Positions 53,017 through 61,107 of a DNA stretch of 64,000 bases are shown here, one piece after another. The notes below the pieces were generated by a model. The model did no database searches, was not told where the DNA came from, and saw only the letters and a list, made by a program, of their open reading frames with translations. The DNA lies in NCBI GenBank assembly GCA_003151275.1, contig PLXC01000066.1, positions 62,001 to 126,000 of the forward strand, read 5' to 3'. Both the position numbers and the translations under genes were made by a program. The stretch comes from Candidatus Melainabacteria bacterium (GTDB lineage Bacteria; Cyanobacteriota; Vampirovibrionia; Obscuribacterales; Obscuribacteraceae). The first letter of the stretch is position 1. Each line of letters opens with the position of its first letter.

Positions 53017-54612
53017 ATGTTGCAGAGCGGCTTGAACATCAAATCCCTAAAACAAAATGTGCGGACCGTCGAGTCAACAGATGAGGCGGAAGTCGCGGCG
53101 TGCATCGCAGCAGTATTCGCGTTTATGCAGGCTGAGGTTGATGCTCAATCAGCTGAATCTCAGACTGAAGACTCCAGCGGCACGAATTGGCAGAAAGTAG
53201 CAAGGCTGGAAGCCGCCGGAATCAAGAAAAAACGCTCTGTTGAGGGCAATCTCTGGCGTTTCAGCGGATTGGCAGTGATCGTCGCGTTTTGCCTATCTTT
53301 AGCTGCTCCGTCGTTTGCTGACGGTTCTTCCTTTGAACCCGAACAAATCGCTCTCAATAAATCATCCAATCCTCGTTTTGTGCCTGCGCAAACTGCCGCG
53401 AAGCACACATACATCAAGATCGGTTTGCTAGTTCGAACCAATCGTGTCGACATCGAAGCGCTCGATGGTGCGGAAGTTCGGGATGCTAGAAACGGCGAAG
53501 TTGTCGCTTCTTTGCCGGCTCAGACTCAATGGACTTTGAACATTGGTAGCTCGAAGAGTTTGTCTTTTACCGGAAAAAATAACGTAGACGGCGCTCGTAT
53601 GCCCGATGGCCAGCCGATCTCAACCATTAGCAAAGTCGCGTATTTCCCTTCGGCACCAAGACCTGAATTGAATAAGTTTCAACTGCCAGAGCAGCTAAAG
53701 ACGGATCCTGCCGATGGTGTAAGCGGCTACATCGTTGTTCCAGAGAGCGACAAAAAAGGAAATCAGGTAGTAGTCGTAAACGGAAAGCTTTACAGAGGGG
53801 CGGTCTGGCTCAAACCCTGTAGTCAAGACGGTACAACCGAAACGAGCGGAATCACCGCTATCAATATTGTCGATTTAGAAGACTATTTACTATCTGTTTT
53901 GCCTAGCGAGATGCCAGCCAATTGGCCGCTTGAAGCGCTGAAAGCCCAGGCAGTGGCGGCTCGCTCATACGCTGTAGCTAATATCGGTAAACATGCCAAA
54001 GATGGGTATGACTTGCGCGCCACTGTAGATGATCAAGTCTATCTGGGAATCTCCAACGAACATCCAAAATCGAATCGCGCCGTCGCCGAAACCGAAGGGA
54101 TCATCTTGAAGCACCAGGGCAAGCCGGTCTCAGCCTTCTTTCATAGCACCAGCGGTGGTAGTACGGAAGTCGCCGAGAATGTATGGGGAGGTTCAGTCCC
54201 ATATCTACGCATGGTCCCCGATTATGACGATTTGTCACCTCATTTTGCCTGGAATCGCAAATTCAAAGTCGAAGATCTTGAACGCGTGTTTGGACCAGAA
54301 GTCGGGCACCTGACCTCGTTTATGGTGATTTCTCGCAGCCCATCCAATCGAGTAAGAGACGCATTAGCAGTTGGCACAGCTGGATCCCGCTATGTCTCCG
54401 GAGACAGTATGCGTAAGCTTTTCAAGCTTCCAAGCACCAATTTTAATGTCGTTTGCAAAGAGAACATCTACGAGTTCGCCGGACGGGGATCCGGACACGG
54501 TCTTGGCCTATCTCAGTGGGGAGCGCGAGCTCTGGCAGAACATGGATATAATGCAGCACAGATACTGACGTATTACTATAAAGACGTATCCGTTGATTAT
54601 TTAGCCGATTGA
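53017..54612 (+). CDS. SpoIID/LytB-domain protein
   Basis: A 531-residue protein with a SpoIID domain at about 250-525, a lytic-transglycosylase-like fold that acts on peptidoglycan. Motifs are 'VDLEDYLLSVLPSEMPANWPLEALKAQAVAARSYAV', 'FFHSTSGGSTE' and 'GRGSGHGLGLSQWGARALAEHGY'. A membrane or signal helix lies at about 87-103 (LAVIVAFCLSLAAPSFADG). Before it is an 80-residue cytoplasmic part with 'EVAACIAAVFAFMQAE' and 'WQKVARLEA', a pattern also seen in small subunits of biotin-dependent carboxylases. The organism need not sporulate; SpoIID homologues occur in Cyanobacteria. The start has no ribosome site. Confidence 0.88.
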   Translation: MLQSGLNIKSLKQNVRTVESTDEAEVAACIAAVFAFMQAEVDAQSAESQTEDSSGTNWQKVARLEAAGIKKKRSVEGNLWRFSGLAVIVAFCLSLAAPSFADGSSFEPEQIALNKSSNPRFVPAQTAAKHTYIKIGLLVRTNRVDIEALDGAEVRDARNGEVVASLPAQTQWTLNIGSSKSLSFTGKNNVDGARMPDGQPISTISKVAYFPSAPRPELNKFQLPEQLKTDPADGVSGYIVVPESDKKGNQVVVVNGKLYRGAVWLKPCSQDGTTETSGITAINIVDLEDYLLSVLPSEMPANWPLEALKAQAVAARSYAVANIGKHAKDGYDLRATVDDQVYLGISNEHPKSNRAVAETEGIILKHQGKPVSAFFHSTSGGSTEVAENVWGGSVPYLRMVPDYDDLSPHFAWNRKFKVEDLERVFGPEVGHLTSFMVISRSPSNRVRDALAVGTAGSRYVSGDSMRKLFKLPSTNFNVVCKENIYEFAGRGSGHGLGLSQWGARALAEHGYNAAQILTYYYKDVSVDYLAD

Positions 54613-54634
54613 ATCGGCATTTGAGGTACTTCTT

Positions 54635-55999
54635 TTGGTCCAGGTTTTCGCAATATTTGTAATGCTCGCGATTCTTAGCGTGCTGATTATCGTGCACGAA
54701 TGCGGGCACTTTTCTGTGGCTAGATTTTTTGGATTTCAGACACCGGTGTTCGGCTTCGGACTGCCCTTCGGACCACACTGGGTGGTTGGGAAGAAATGGG
54801 GCACTGAGTTCCGCGTTCACGCATGTTTGTTAGGCGGTTACGTCGCCATCCCCGAGCTGGGCGACGAGACTGCGGCTACCCAAGACGCATTTGGTGTGCC
54901 GCTCAAACCTTTCAAGAAATTCCCGATCTGGCAAAGAGCTCTTGTTGCGTTTGCCGGTGTTGGTTTCAACATCCTATTTGCCTATCTGGTCATGTTGGTG
55001 ATGTTCTTGACTTTAGGCACTCAGTCGCAGCCTACGATTGTTTCTGACCTGGTGCCAGAGAATCCGATTGCTATGCAAGCCGGTATCAAAAAAAATGACA
55101 TCGTTGTCTCGATTAACGACAAACCGGTCAACACAACAGACGAAACAGTGTCCTTGCTGAGTGTTCACAAACACGAATTGGTTCACGTGCAAATCTTGCG
55201 TGACGGAAAGCCAATGACCATTGATATGACCACCAATGATTCCGGCAAAGTCGGCATGAAGCTGGAAGGCAAAGGTCCAGTCACTTACAAAAAGATCGAT
55301 GGAAACTTTTTTGAGATTGCCAGGCAAGCTGCAGTTCGCCTATGGAACTTGACTGCCAGCATGTTGAGTGCACTCGGTCAGATGTTCGAAGGACTGTTCG
55401 GTGGCGGTGGTGGCAAAGCATCTCCAGGCCATCCGAAGATTGGTTTTGGAGATCTGCATGGCGTGCTAGCCGTTGTGAAAATTGGTGCGGACATTGCCCA
55501 ACAAGATTGGAGCCAACTTTTTCTTTTCACAATCCTGATCAGTATGGATTTGGCAATCATAAATCTGGTGCCTTGGCCAGCTCTTGATGGCGGGCACCTT
55601 GCCTTTATGACGTTTGAGGCTGTGCGCGGTCGCCCAATGGGAGAGCGTGCACAAGGAGAGATAGTGAAGTGGGGCTTCGTCAGCCTGATTGTGCTGATGG
55701 TTGTGATCATGATCAATGACGTGCGAGCCCTGGTTACAGGTCAACTCGACTACAAAAAAGACAAACAGCAAGAAGATAAAGCGGATTCATCCAAACCAGC
55801 AGCTACGGATAAGGCTAAGCCAGCAGTTGATGGTGCTAGCCCGGATAAGACTCCGACGGATAAGACTCCGACGGACAAAACTCCTTCGGATGCGACGAAG
55901 CCCGATGCTTCTAGTAGCACTGATAAAACTCCGTCGGATACACCGAAGCCCGATGCCTCTACTACTAGCACGGACAAAACTCCAGCCCCAGTACGCTAA
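54635..55999 (+). CDS. rseP: Site-2 membrane metalloprotease (RseP family) with DKTP-repeat tail
   Basis: An intramembrane zinc protease that cuts anti-sigma factors or signal-peptide remnants. The zinc motif HECGH is at 21-25 in the first helix, a PDZ domain follows at about 135-210, and the third ligand is in 'NLVPWPALDGGHLAF' (about 310). Four helices are predicted. The last 75 residues are a cytoplasmic, disordered tail with TDKTP/SDKTP-like repeats, which I do not know from the family. The start is TTG at 54635, seven bases after GAGGT. It lies 22 bases after the SpoIID gene. Confidence 0.92.
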   Translation: MVQVFAIFVMLAILSVLIIVHECGHFSVARFFGFQTPVFGFGLPFGPHWVVGKKWGTEFRVHACLLGGYVAIPELGDETAATQDAFGVPLKPFKKFPIWQRALVAFAGVGFNILFAYLVMLVMFLTLGTQSQPTIVSDLVPENPIAMQAGIKKNDIVVSINDKPVNTTDETVSLLSVHKHELVHVQILRDGKPMTIDMTTNDSGKVGMKLEGKGPVTYKKIDGNFFEIARQAAVRLWNLTASMLSALGQMFEGLFGGGGGKASPGHPKIGFGDLHGVLAVVKIGADIAQQDWSQLFLFTILISMDLAIINLVPWPALDGGHLAFMTFEAVRGRPMGERAQGEIVKWGFVSLIVLMVVIMINDVRALVTGQLDYKKDKQQEDKADSSKPAATDKAKPAVDGASPDKTPTDKTPTDKTPSDATKPDASSSTDKTPSDTPKPDASTTSTDKTPAPVR

Positions 56000-56025
56000 C
56001 GCACGCCTCGAAAGGAGTTACGCGA

Positions 56026-56286
56026 ATGCCTTTATATGAATACAGATGTCAGGAATGTCGAGAAGTCTTCGGTGAAGAACGTTCAATGAACGAGACTTCT
56101 CAGCCGAATTGTTCAGCCTGCGGCTCGTCCTCAGTGAATCGGATTTGGAACGCATACATTCGCGCCGGTGGAGTCACACCAGACGTTGGTCAGGGATCCT
56201 CAAAATCATCCAGCACCAGTAGTGGTGGCGCTGGTGGTGGTGGCTGCGGTTCATGCAGCAGTCATTCCTGCGGCACCTGCCACTAG
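56026..56286 (+). CDS. FmdB-family zinc-ribbon protein
   Basis: An 86-residue protein. The N-terminal FmdB ribbon has two CxxC pairs (YRCQEC and NCSACGS), followed by a Ser/Gly linker and a second Cys/His-rich tail (GGGCGSCSSHSCGTCH). It is a putative regulator of unknown target. AAAGGAG precedes the ATG, 26 bases after rseP. Confidence 0.88.
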   Translation: MPLYEYRCQECREVFGEERSMNETSQPNCSACGSSSVNRIWNAYIRAGGVTPDVGQGSSKSSSTSSGGAGGGGCGSCSSHSCGTCH

Positions 56287-56345
56287 GTATCCCGGCGACT
56301 GATCATCAAGTAAATTCTACATACTACCTGAGAGGGCAGCACTTT

Positions 56346-56939
56346 ATGCGTCACATCTTTGCAAAGGCACTGACGTTTGTAGTGGTATCGCATTTGGTTT
56401 TAGGCAGTCCATCGCCAGCTGCAGATAAAGTGACGTGCATAATTTTGCCAATTGAATATTCATTGCACACTTTGCCCAAGAAAGACGAAAAGAAAGACGC
56501 GGCGGAGCCAAAGGAGATTATGTCTGATGCTGATGTAATCAAAGGTGCATCTGCCTTATTTGAACAACGATTAGACCAGACCGCGAAATACGAGATCGAG
56601 ACGAGAGACCCAGCAAAATTGTCAGCTGGTGGAAAATTCAAGGCTGCTCGTTTTATGATCGTTTCTAATTTGAGCATTCTTCCAAGTGGTGGTGAAGCGG
56701 ACTTTGCACTCTCGATCAACTCAAGGGTGGTGAAGACCACGAGTCAAGAAATAGTTGCTGTGGCGGGAAGCAGTGAGGCGATCGCAGGACCAATTGAATG
56801 GCCCAAGACAGTGTCCGATTTTAGTTCGGACGCATTTAAAGCTTCCGCGACAGGTAAGGCTCTAAATGCTTCGATGGATGCTGTGATCGCCAAACTAAAA
56901 GAGCAGTCAGCAAAAATATCCGCACTCAAAGACGACTAA
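56346..56939 (+). CDS. Secreted protein of unknown function
   Basis: A 197-residue protein with a Sec signal (about 1-25, cleavage near SPSPA-AD). I chose the ATG at 56346 because GAGAGGGCAG lies upstream and this start exposes the signal. The mature part has 'ASALFEQRLDQTAKYEIETRD', 'KAARFMIVSNLSIL' and a Lys/Glu-rich stretch. The alternation recalls curli/CsgG-like or LPP20-like periplasmic folds, but I cannot assign a family. It lies 60 bases after fmdB. Confidence 0.7.
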   Translation: MRHIFAKALTFVVVSHLVLGSPSPAADKVTCIILPIEYSLHTLPKKDEKKDAAEPKEIMSDADVIKGASALFEQRLDQTAKYEIETRDPAKLSAGGKFKAARFMIVSNLSILPSGGEADFALSINSRVVKTTSQEIVAVAGSSEAIAGPIEWPKTVSDFSSDAFKASATGKALNASMDAVIAKLKEQSAKISALKDD

Positions 56940-56940
56940 G

Positions 56941-57141
56941 AATGACTAACAGGTCAGCTCGCCGCGCACGACTTCTTCTTCATCGATTAGATTTCTCAGC
57001 TCTGCTTCCTCATCAGGAGGAAATGCGAATGACTCTGAACTATCAGGAAATTCTTTGCTGGTTACATCTTTTGCGTAATTCTTGATTGCTTCCTGGCAGT
57101 TTTCTGCAAGGTTGGCATAACGGCGCACAAAGCGCGGTTTG
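56941..57141 (-). pseudogene. Detached copy of the panB 3' end
   Basis: 201 bases that match 58571-58771 with about ten differences (roughly 95 percent). The copy encodes the last 60 residues of PanB (RRYANLAE... to GELTC and stop) but nothing before. It begins exactly at the Fic gene's stop codon. Most differences are silent or conservative, so the copy is not recent. It forms the left bracket of the Fic segment. Confidence 0.9.
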
Positions 57142-58323
57142 CTACCCTTCCCTCCGCAGTAGTTCCGTTCCTCGCTCCAGAATTTTCAAATAGGCATCAT
57201 ATACAAAAACACGCCCTCGCTGTTTGCCGGTTACTTCTCTCACAATCCCGATCCGCTCAAGATTCTGAAGCGCCGCTGTCACGGTTGGGGTAGAGAGCCC
57301 CAGAGCTTTCACCATTTCTGGTATCACCGTTAGTGGCTTCTTCTCAAGATATTGATGGGTCTGTAACGCCGATCCAGCTCCGCGTCCAATAGCCGCAATT
57401 TTCGCGCGATCCTTCTGAATCATTCCGAGGATTTCTCGCGCAGCGTCAGTAGCTTGCAATGCAATATCGTGCACACCCACAAGGAAGAACTTCAGCCAGC
57501 TCTCCCAATCACCGGTCTCGCGCACTTGCTGCAGTTGTGCATAATACTCCTGACGATGGGTCTTGAAGTATAGACTGAGATAGAGAATCGGCTCGGAAAG
57601 AATTCCCTCTGTGCACAACAAGAGCGTGATCAGCAGCCTGCCTAATCTTCCGTTGCCATCTAGAAATGGGTGGACAGTCTCGAACTGATGATGCACAAGC
57701 GCCGCTCTAATCAGCAGCGGCAGCTTGTCGTCTTTGTTATGAAGGTACTTCTCCAGGTCGCTCATGCAGCCAACAACTCGGTCTGGCGGTGGTGGCACAT
57801 AAGTCGCATTGCCCGGTCTTGTGCCGCCAACCCAATTTTGAGTACTCCTGAACTCTCCAGGTGCCTTGGTTCCTCCGCGTGCCCCGCTCATCAGGACCTC
57901 ATGAATTTCTTTGATCAGCCGCATGGACATTGGAAACCCATCCCTGAGCCGCCTAAGACCATGGTTCATCGCAGCAACATAGTTTGAAACTTCCTGGACG
58001 TCATCCAACGGCACACCCGGCGCTTCTTCGCTTTCGTACAGAAGGAGGTCAGACAACGAAGACTGTGTCCCTTCGATCTGCGAGGACAGAACTGCTTCTT
58101 TGCGCACATACATATAAAGGAAAAGCTGGGTATCCGGCAGAACCGTCGCCAGTCCGTCTAGGCGCCCCAGAGACTGGCTTGCCTTCTCGACAAGGCTCTG
58201 TAGGTCGTCCAGAAGAAGCCCCGGCGGCGGTAAAGCCTGTGGTACTAATGCCCAGTATGGCTCATCGCTGCTTGCCGAACAGCGGACTCGCTCTCCCAGT
58301 CTCGCTTTTAGGTCAATTTCCAT
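57142..58323 (-). CDS. Fic-family AMPylase-like protein with winged helix
   Basis: A 393-residue Fic protein that would transfer AMP from ATP to a target protein. The catalytic motif HPFLDGNGRLGR is at 218-229. The N-terminal segment carries the inhibitory helix motif SSQIEG (80-85; S-x-x-x-E-G), so it is a class II, self-inhibited Fic. The C-terminal region (about 315-393) is a winged helix ('VIPEMVKALGLSTPTVTAALQNLERIGIVREV'), so it may bind DNA and control its own gene. The stop codon abuts the panB 3' copy. Four operator-like repeats lie right before the start. No antitoxin gene is adjacent. Confidence 0.92.
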   Translation of the reverse strand: MEIDLKARLGERVRCSASSDEPYWALVPQALPPPGLLLDDLQSLVEKASQSLGRLDGLATVLPDTQLFLYMYVRKEAVLSSQIEGTQSSLSDLLLYESEEAPGVPLDDVQEVSNYVAAMNHGLRRLRDGFPMSMRLIKEIHEVLMSGARGGTKAPGEFRSTQNWVGGTRPGNATYVPPPPDRVVGCMSDLEKYLHNKDDKLPLLIRAALVHHQFETVHPFLDGNGRLGRLLITLLLCTEGILSEPILYLSLYFKTHRQEYYAQLQQVRETGDWESWLKFFLVGVHDIALQATDAAREILGMIQKDRAKIAAIGRGAGSALQTHQYLEKKPLTVIPEMVKALGLSTPTVTAALQNLERIGIVREVTGKQRGRVFVYDAYLKILERGTELLRREG

Positions 58324-58324
58324 G

Positions 58325-58391
58325 CCTTATTAAAGGTCCCTTTAATAACGAAAAGTCTTATTAAAGGATACCGCACTTTCCTTTAATAAGG
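58325..58391 (-). promoter_or_regulatory. Four-copy CCTTTAATAAGG operator array before the Fic gene
   Basis: The 12-base site CCTTATTAAAGG or its reverse complement occurs at 58325-58336, 58339-58348 (10 of 12), 58357-58367 (11 of 12) and 58380-58391, in alternating orientation. Site ends CCTT and AAGG are palindromic. The first copy touches the Fic start codon and includes the AAGG that would serve as ribosome site. A TATAAT (58401-58406, minus strand) lies just upstream, so all four sites lie between promoter and gene. The winged helix of Fic is a candidate binder. Confidence 0.7.
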
Positions 58392-58430
58392 TGGCGGCTA
58401 ATTATAGTGAACTTGAATAAAGATCCTTGA

Positions 58431-58541
58431 CTACCGCCGGTCTTTGTCGCACATCTAAGCAACTTCGGAGGCAACAGGAACTATCCAGGCAACAGCTATT
58501 TCGGACACCATCACCACCACCATTGCGGACGCGGCTGGTAG
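58431..58541 (+). pseudogene. Remnant encoding a Gly/Asn-rich peptide ending in six histidines
   Basis: A frame open from a stop at 58428 to TAG at 58539-58541 encodes 'NFGGNRNYPGNSYFGHHHHHHCGRGW'-type composition. It has no start codon. Gly/Asn/Tyr/His-rich ends like this occur in small secreted proteins. The natural His6 run (58506-58523) is unusual. It lies between the Fic promoter and the panB 3' end. Confidence 0.35.
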
Positions 58542-58570
58542 TTCTCTGCCTTTACTCGATCGGATCGGCC

Positions 58571-58771
58571 AATAATTAACAGGTTAGCTCGCCGCGCACG
58601 ACTTCTTCTTCATCGATTAGATTTCTCAGCTCTGCTTCCTCATCAGGGGGAAATGCAAATGACTCTGAACTATCAGGAAATTCTTTGCTGGTTACATCTT
58701 TTGCGTAATTCTTGATTGCTTCCTGGCAGCTTTCCGCCAGGTTCGCATAACGGCGCACAAAGCGCGGTTTG
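58571..58771 (-). repeat. 201-bp direct repeat, panB copy
   Basis: This is the functional copy of the duplicated segment, covering the panB C-terminal codons and stop plus five bases. The other copy is 56941-57141, same orientation, 1630 bases apart. Similarity ends sharply on both sides. Confidence 0.9.
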
Positions 58772-59457
58772 AAGTCAGTATACTTACCCAACAAGTCATC
58801 AGTTACCAAAATTTGTCCGTCACAATCATTCCCTGCGCCTATGCCAATTGTCGGAATAGTCAATCGCTGGGAGATCATCTTTGCCACTATTGACGGTACC
58901 ATCTCCAAAACCAGACTAAACACACCAGCTTGTTGGAGAGCCATGGCATTGTGAAACAGCCGTGCACCTTCTTCAGCTGTTCTGCCTTGCACGCGAGTAC
59001 CGCCTAGACCGTGCACAGACTGAGGGGTGAAGCCCAGATGACCCATAACTGGGATGCCCATGCCTACCAGGCGCTCGACAATTTCCAGGTTGAGCTTAGT
59101 GGCACCCTCAAGCTTGACTGCCTGCGCTTGCGCTTCTTTGACAAATCGACCGGCATTCGTAATTGCTTGAGTGACGTCGACTTGATAGCTCATGAAAGGC
59201 AAGTCCGCCACCACTAGCGCTGATTGTGCGCCACGCGTCACCGCTTTAGTGTGGTGCAACATCTCGTCCATCGTCACTGCGTGCGTGGTGCGGTGACCAA
59301 GTGCCACCATTGCCAGACTGTCACCAACGAGGATCAGGTCGACACCTGCTCGGTCCAGAATTTGCGCTGTCGAATAGTCGTAAGCGGTCAAAGCGACGAT
59401 TTTGCGTCCTTCAGACTTGTACTTCTGCAATGTTAACGTGGAAACAACTTTGCTCAT
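58576..59457 (-). CDS. panB: 3-methyl-2-oxobutanoate hydroxymethyltransferase
   Basis: PanB makes ketopantoate from ketoisovalerate and methylene-THF, the first step to pantothenate and CoA. Signatures are 'VALTAYDYSTAQILDRAGVDLILVGDSLAMVALGH', 'VVADLPFMSYQ', 'GHLGFTPQSVHGLGG' and 'IPTIGIGAGNDCDGQILVTDDLLG'. Length is 293 residues, about 20-30 more than usual, with the excess in an acidic C-terminal tail that is duplicated next to the Fic gene. GAAGG precedes the ATG. Confidence 0.96.
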   Translation of the reverse strand: MSKVVSTLTLQKYKSEGRKIVALTAYDYSTAQILDRAGVDLILVGDSLAMVALGHRTTHAVTMDEMLHHTKAVTRGAQSALVVADLPFMSYQVDVTQAITNAGRFVKEAQAQAVKLEGATKLNLEIVERLVGMGIPVMGHLGFTPQSVHGLGGTRVQGRTAEEGARLFHNAMALQQAGVFSLVLEMVPSIVAKMISQRLTIPTIGIGAGNDCDGQILVTDDLLGKYTDFKPRFVRRYANLAESCQEAIKNYAKDVTSKEFPDSSESFAFPPDEEAELRNLIDEEEVVRGELTC

Positions 59458-59540
59458 GATGCCTTCAACCTAAGTGGGTAACTGATAGTAGTCAGGCAGA
59501 TCATAGCAGGCTGTGGACCTATCGGTAGGATGCCGCCAGC

Positions 59541-61022
59541 CTAATACCCGCGCTTCTTGATCTGCTCCGCTCGTGCGCGCTTTCGCGCTTCTTCCTGCTG
59601 GAGGGAGACAATGTGCTTGGGATCGTATGGGTACCTTCCCGAGATTTCGTGGAAATCTTGATACTTCAAACCGGCGTCGGCCTGCAGTCCCATTTTTTCA
59701 AGCAAGTAAGCGAAGTTGTAGACACAACCGTCATACTTGGGCTGCAACAACATTGCCGCCTGATATTTTGCCGACGCGCCGTTCAAGTCGCCTTGTGCTT
59801 CAAGCACAGATCCCAGGTTCTGAGTAGCATCGAAGTTTTGCGGGTCGAGTTCTAAAGTGCGGTTAAAGGTTTGTTTGGCGCCATCCATGTCGCCATCGTC
59901 CACTTGAGTCAGACCTTTGTGAATCAACGCGGAGATCTCTTCGGGATCAACGACTACACCTTTGCCCTTTTTCTTTTTTACTCCTGCTCGCAATGCACTT
60001 TCCATCTCGGCTATGTGTTTCAGGACATCCGAATTGTTTCGCTGCATACCAGCGACGTCTTTCCATGCTTCAACACTGTCGATATTTCGGCCTTCGAATT
60101 CATAGCACTTAGCAGCCATTGTCCGCATGGCAAGTGGGTCTACGTGAGGATACTTTTTTGTGTCGGTATACAACGGGTTGACTTTGGATGCTTGTTTGAT
60201 CTCGTCCAAACAACGGTTTGGATCACCCCTGTAATAACGAACCCTGGCCAATTCCCAGTGAGCCGGAGCGCACTTAACATCATTGCTCAGCGCCGTTCTG
60301 AACTGGGCTTCGCCCTCATCTAACTTTCCATCTGAGCAGTAAATAGTGCCCAAGTGATAGTGAATAATTGGATTATTCGGCATCAGCTTTTCAGCAATTT
60401 GCAGCTTCTCAATAGAGTCGCCAATGGTGCCACCTTGACCAGAGCTGTAGCGTTCAAAGATAGCCAAACCTAAGTCTTTCTGCGCATCTACAAAGTTGGG
60501 ATTTTTCCTGGTCGCTGTTTCGAAAAAATCAATCGCTTTATCGAGATCCCCTTTGTCACGATAGATTTCTCCTAGATGGTAGTAAGCATCAGGATAGTTT
60601 GGATCGATTTTGTTGCATTCCTCGAACATGCGCATGGCTTCTGTATCTTTGCCAGTCTTTTTCAAGAAGATGCCGTAATTATTTCGGCAAGGCACAAAGT
60701 TATAATCAAGCTGCAGAGCGGCGCGAAACTTGATCATCGCATTGTAGTTGTCACCTGAACGAGCGTATGCAAGTGCCATCAAGTGACAGATGTTCTTGTC
60801 TCCATGCGAGAAATTCTCGGCCTGTCGACACAGCTGAATAGAGGCGTTGTCGTCGCCCATGGCGAATGCTTGTAATGCCTGCTGATAGAGTTGCGCCGCC
60901 TGTCTTAGCTGCGCTGGTGGCTCAGTTGGGCGATACCACTCGCCTTGTTGAGCGAAAGCAGGAGATGCAACCAAACCCATCGAGCACAATAAAGCCAGGG
61001 TTGGCAATATCTTACGCGTCAT
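59541..61022 (-). CDS. Secreted TPR-repeat protein
   Basis: A 493-residue protein with a Sec signal (cleavage near PAFA-QQ at about 25). It then has about ten TPR units, among them 'AQFRTALSNDVKCAPAHWELARVRYYRG' and 'PDAYYHLGEIYRDKGDLDKAIDFFETATRKNPNF'. A basic KKKKGKG linker interrupts near 350. It ends in a basic helix 'EEARKRARAEQIKKRGY'. GGAG precedes the ATG. It is likely a periplasmic scaffold; the partner is unknown. Confidence 0.88.
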   Translation of the reverse strand: MTRKILPTLALLCSMGLVASPAFAQQGEWYRPTEPPAQLRQAAQLYQQALQAFAMGDDNASIQLCRQAENFSHGDKNICHLMALAYARSGDNYNAMIKFRAALQLDYNFVPCRNNYGIFLKKTGKDTEAMRMFEECNKIDPNYPDAYYHLGEIYRDKGDLDKAIDFFETATRKNPNFVDAQKDLGLAIFERYSSGQGGTIGDSIEKLQIAEKLMPNNPIIHYHLGTIYCSDGKLDEGEAQFRTALSNDVKCAPAHWELARVRYYRGDPNRCLDEIKQASKVNPLYTDTKKYPHVDPLAMRTMAAKCYEFEGRNIDSVEAWKDVAGMQRNNSDVLKHIAEMESALRAGVKKKKGKGVVVDPEEISALIHKGLTQVDDGDMDGAKQTFNRTLELDPQNFDATQNLGSVLEAQGDLNGASAKYQAAMLLQPKYDGCVYNFAYLLEKMGLQADAGLKYQDFHEISGRYPYDPKHIVSLQQEEARKRARAEQIKKRGY

Positions 61023-61107
61023 TTATTAACTCCAAAATCCGAGCTGAATTTCATAATAACCTGAACGCTCGTATTTCTTCCACAGATGAGTTGGGATTGC
61101 ACCTTGA

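Noticed and set aside
53017..54612. Evidence that the organism forms spores
   Set aside because: SpoIID-domain proteins occur in many non-sporulating bacteria, and no other sporulation gene is seen.
56941..58771. Reading the panB-flanked segment as a transposon with terminal direct repeats
   Set aside because: No transposase, no terminal inverted repeats and a repeat much longer than a normal target duplication.
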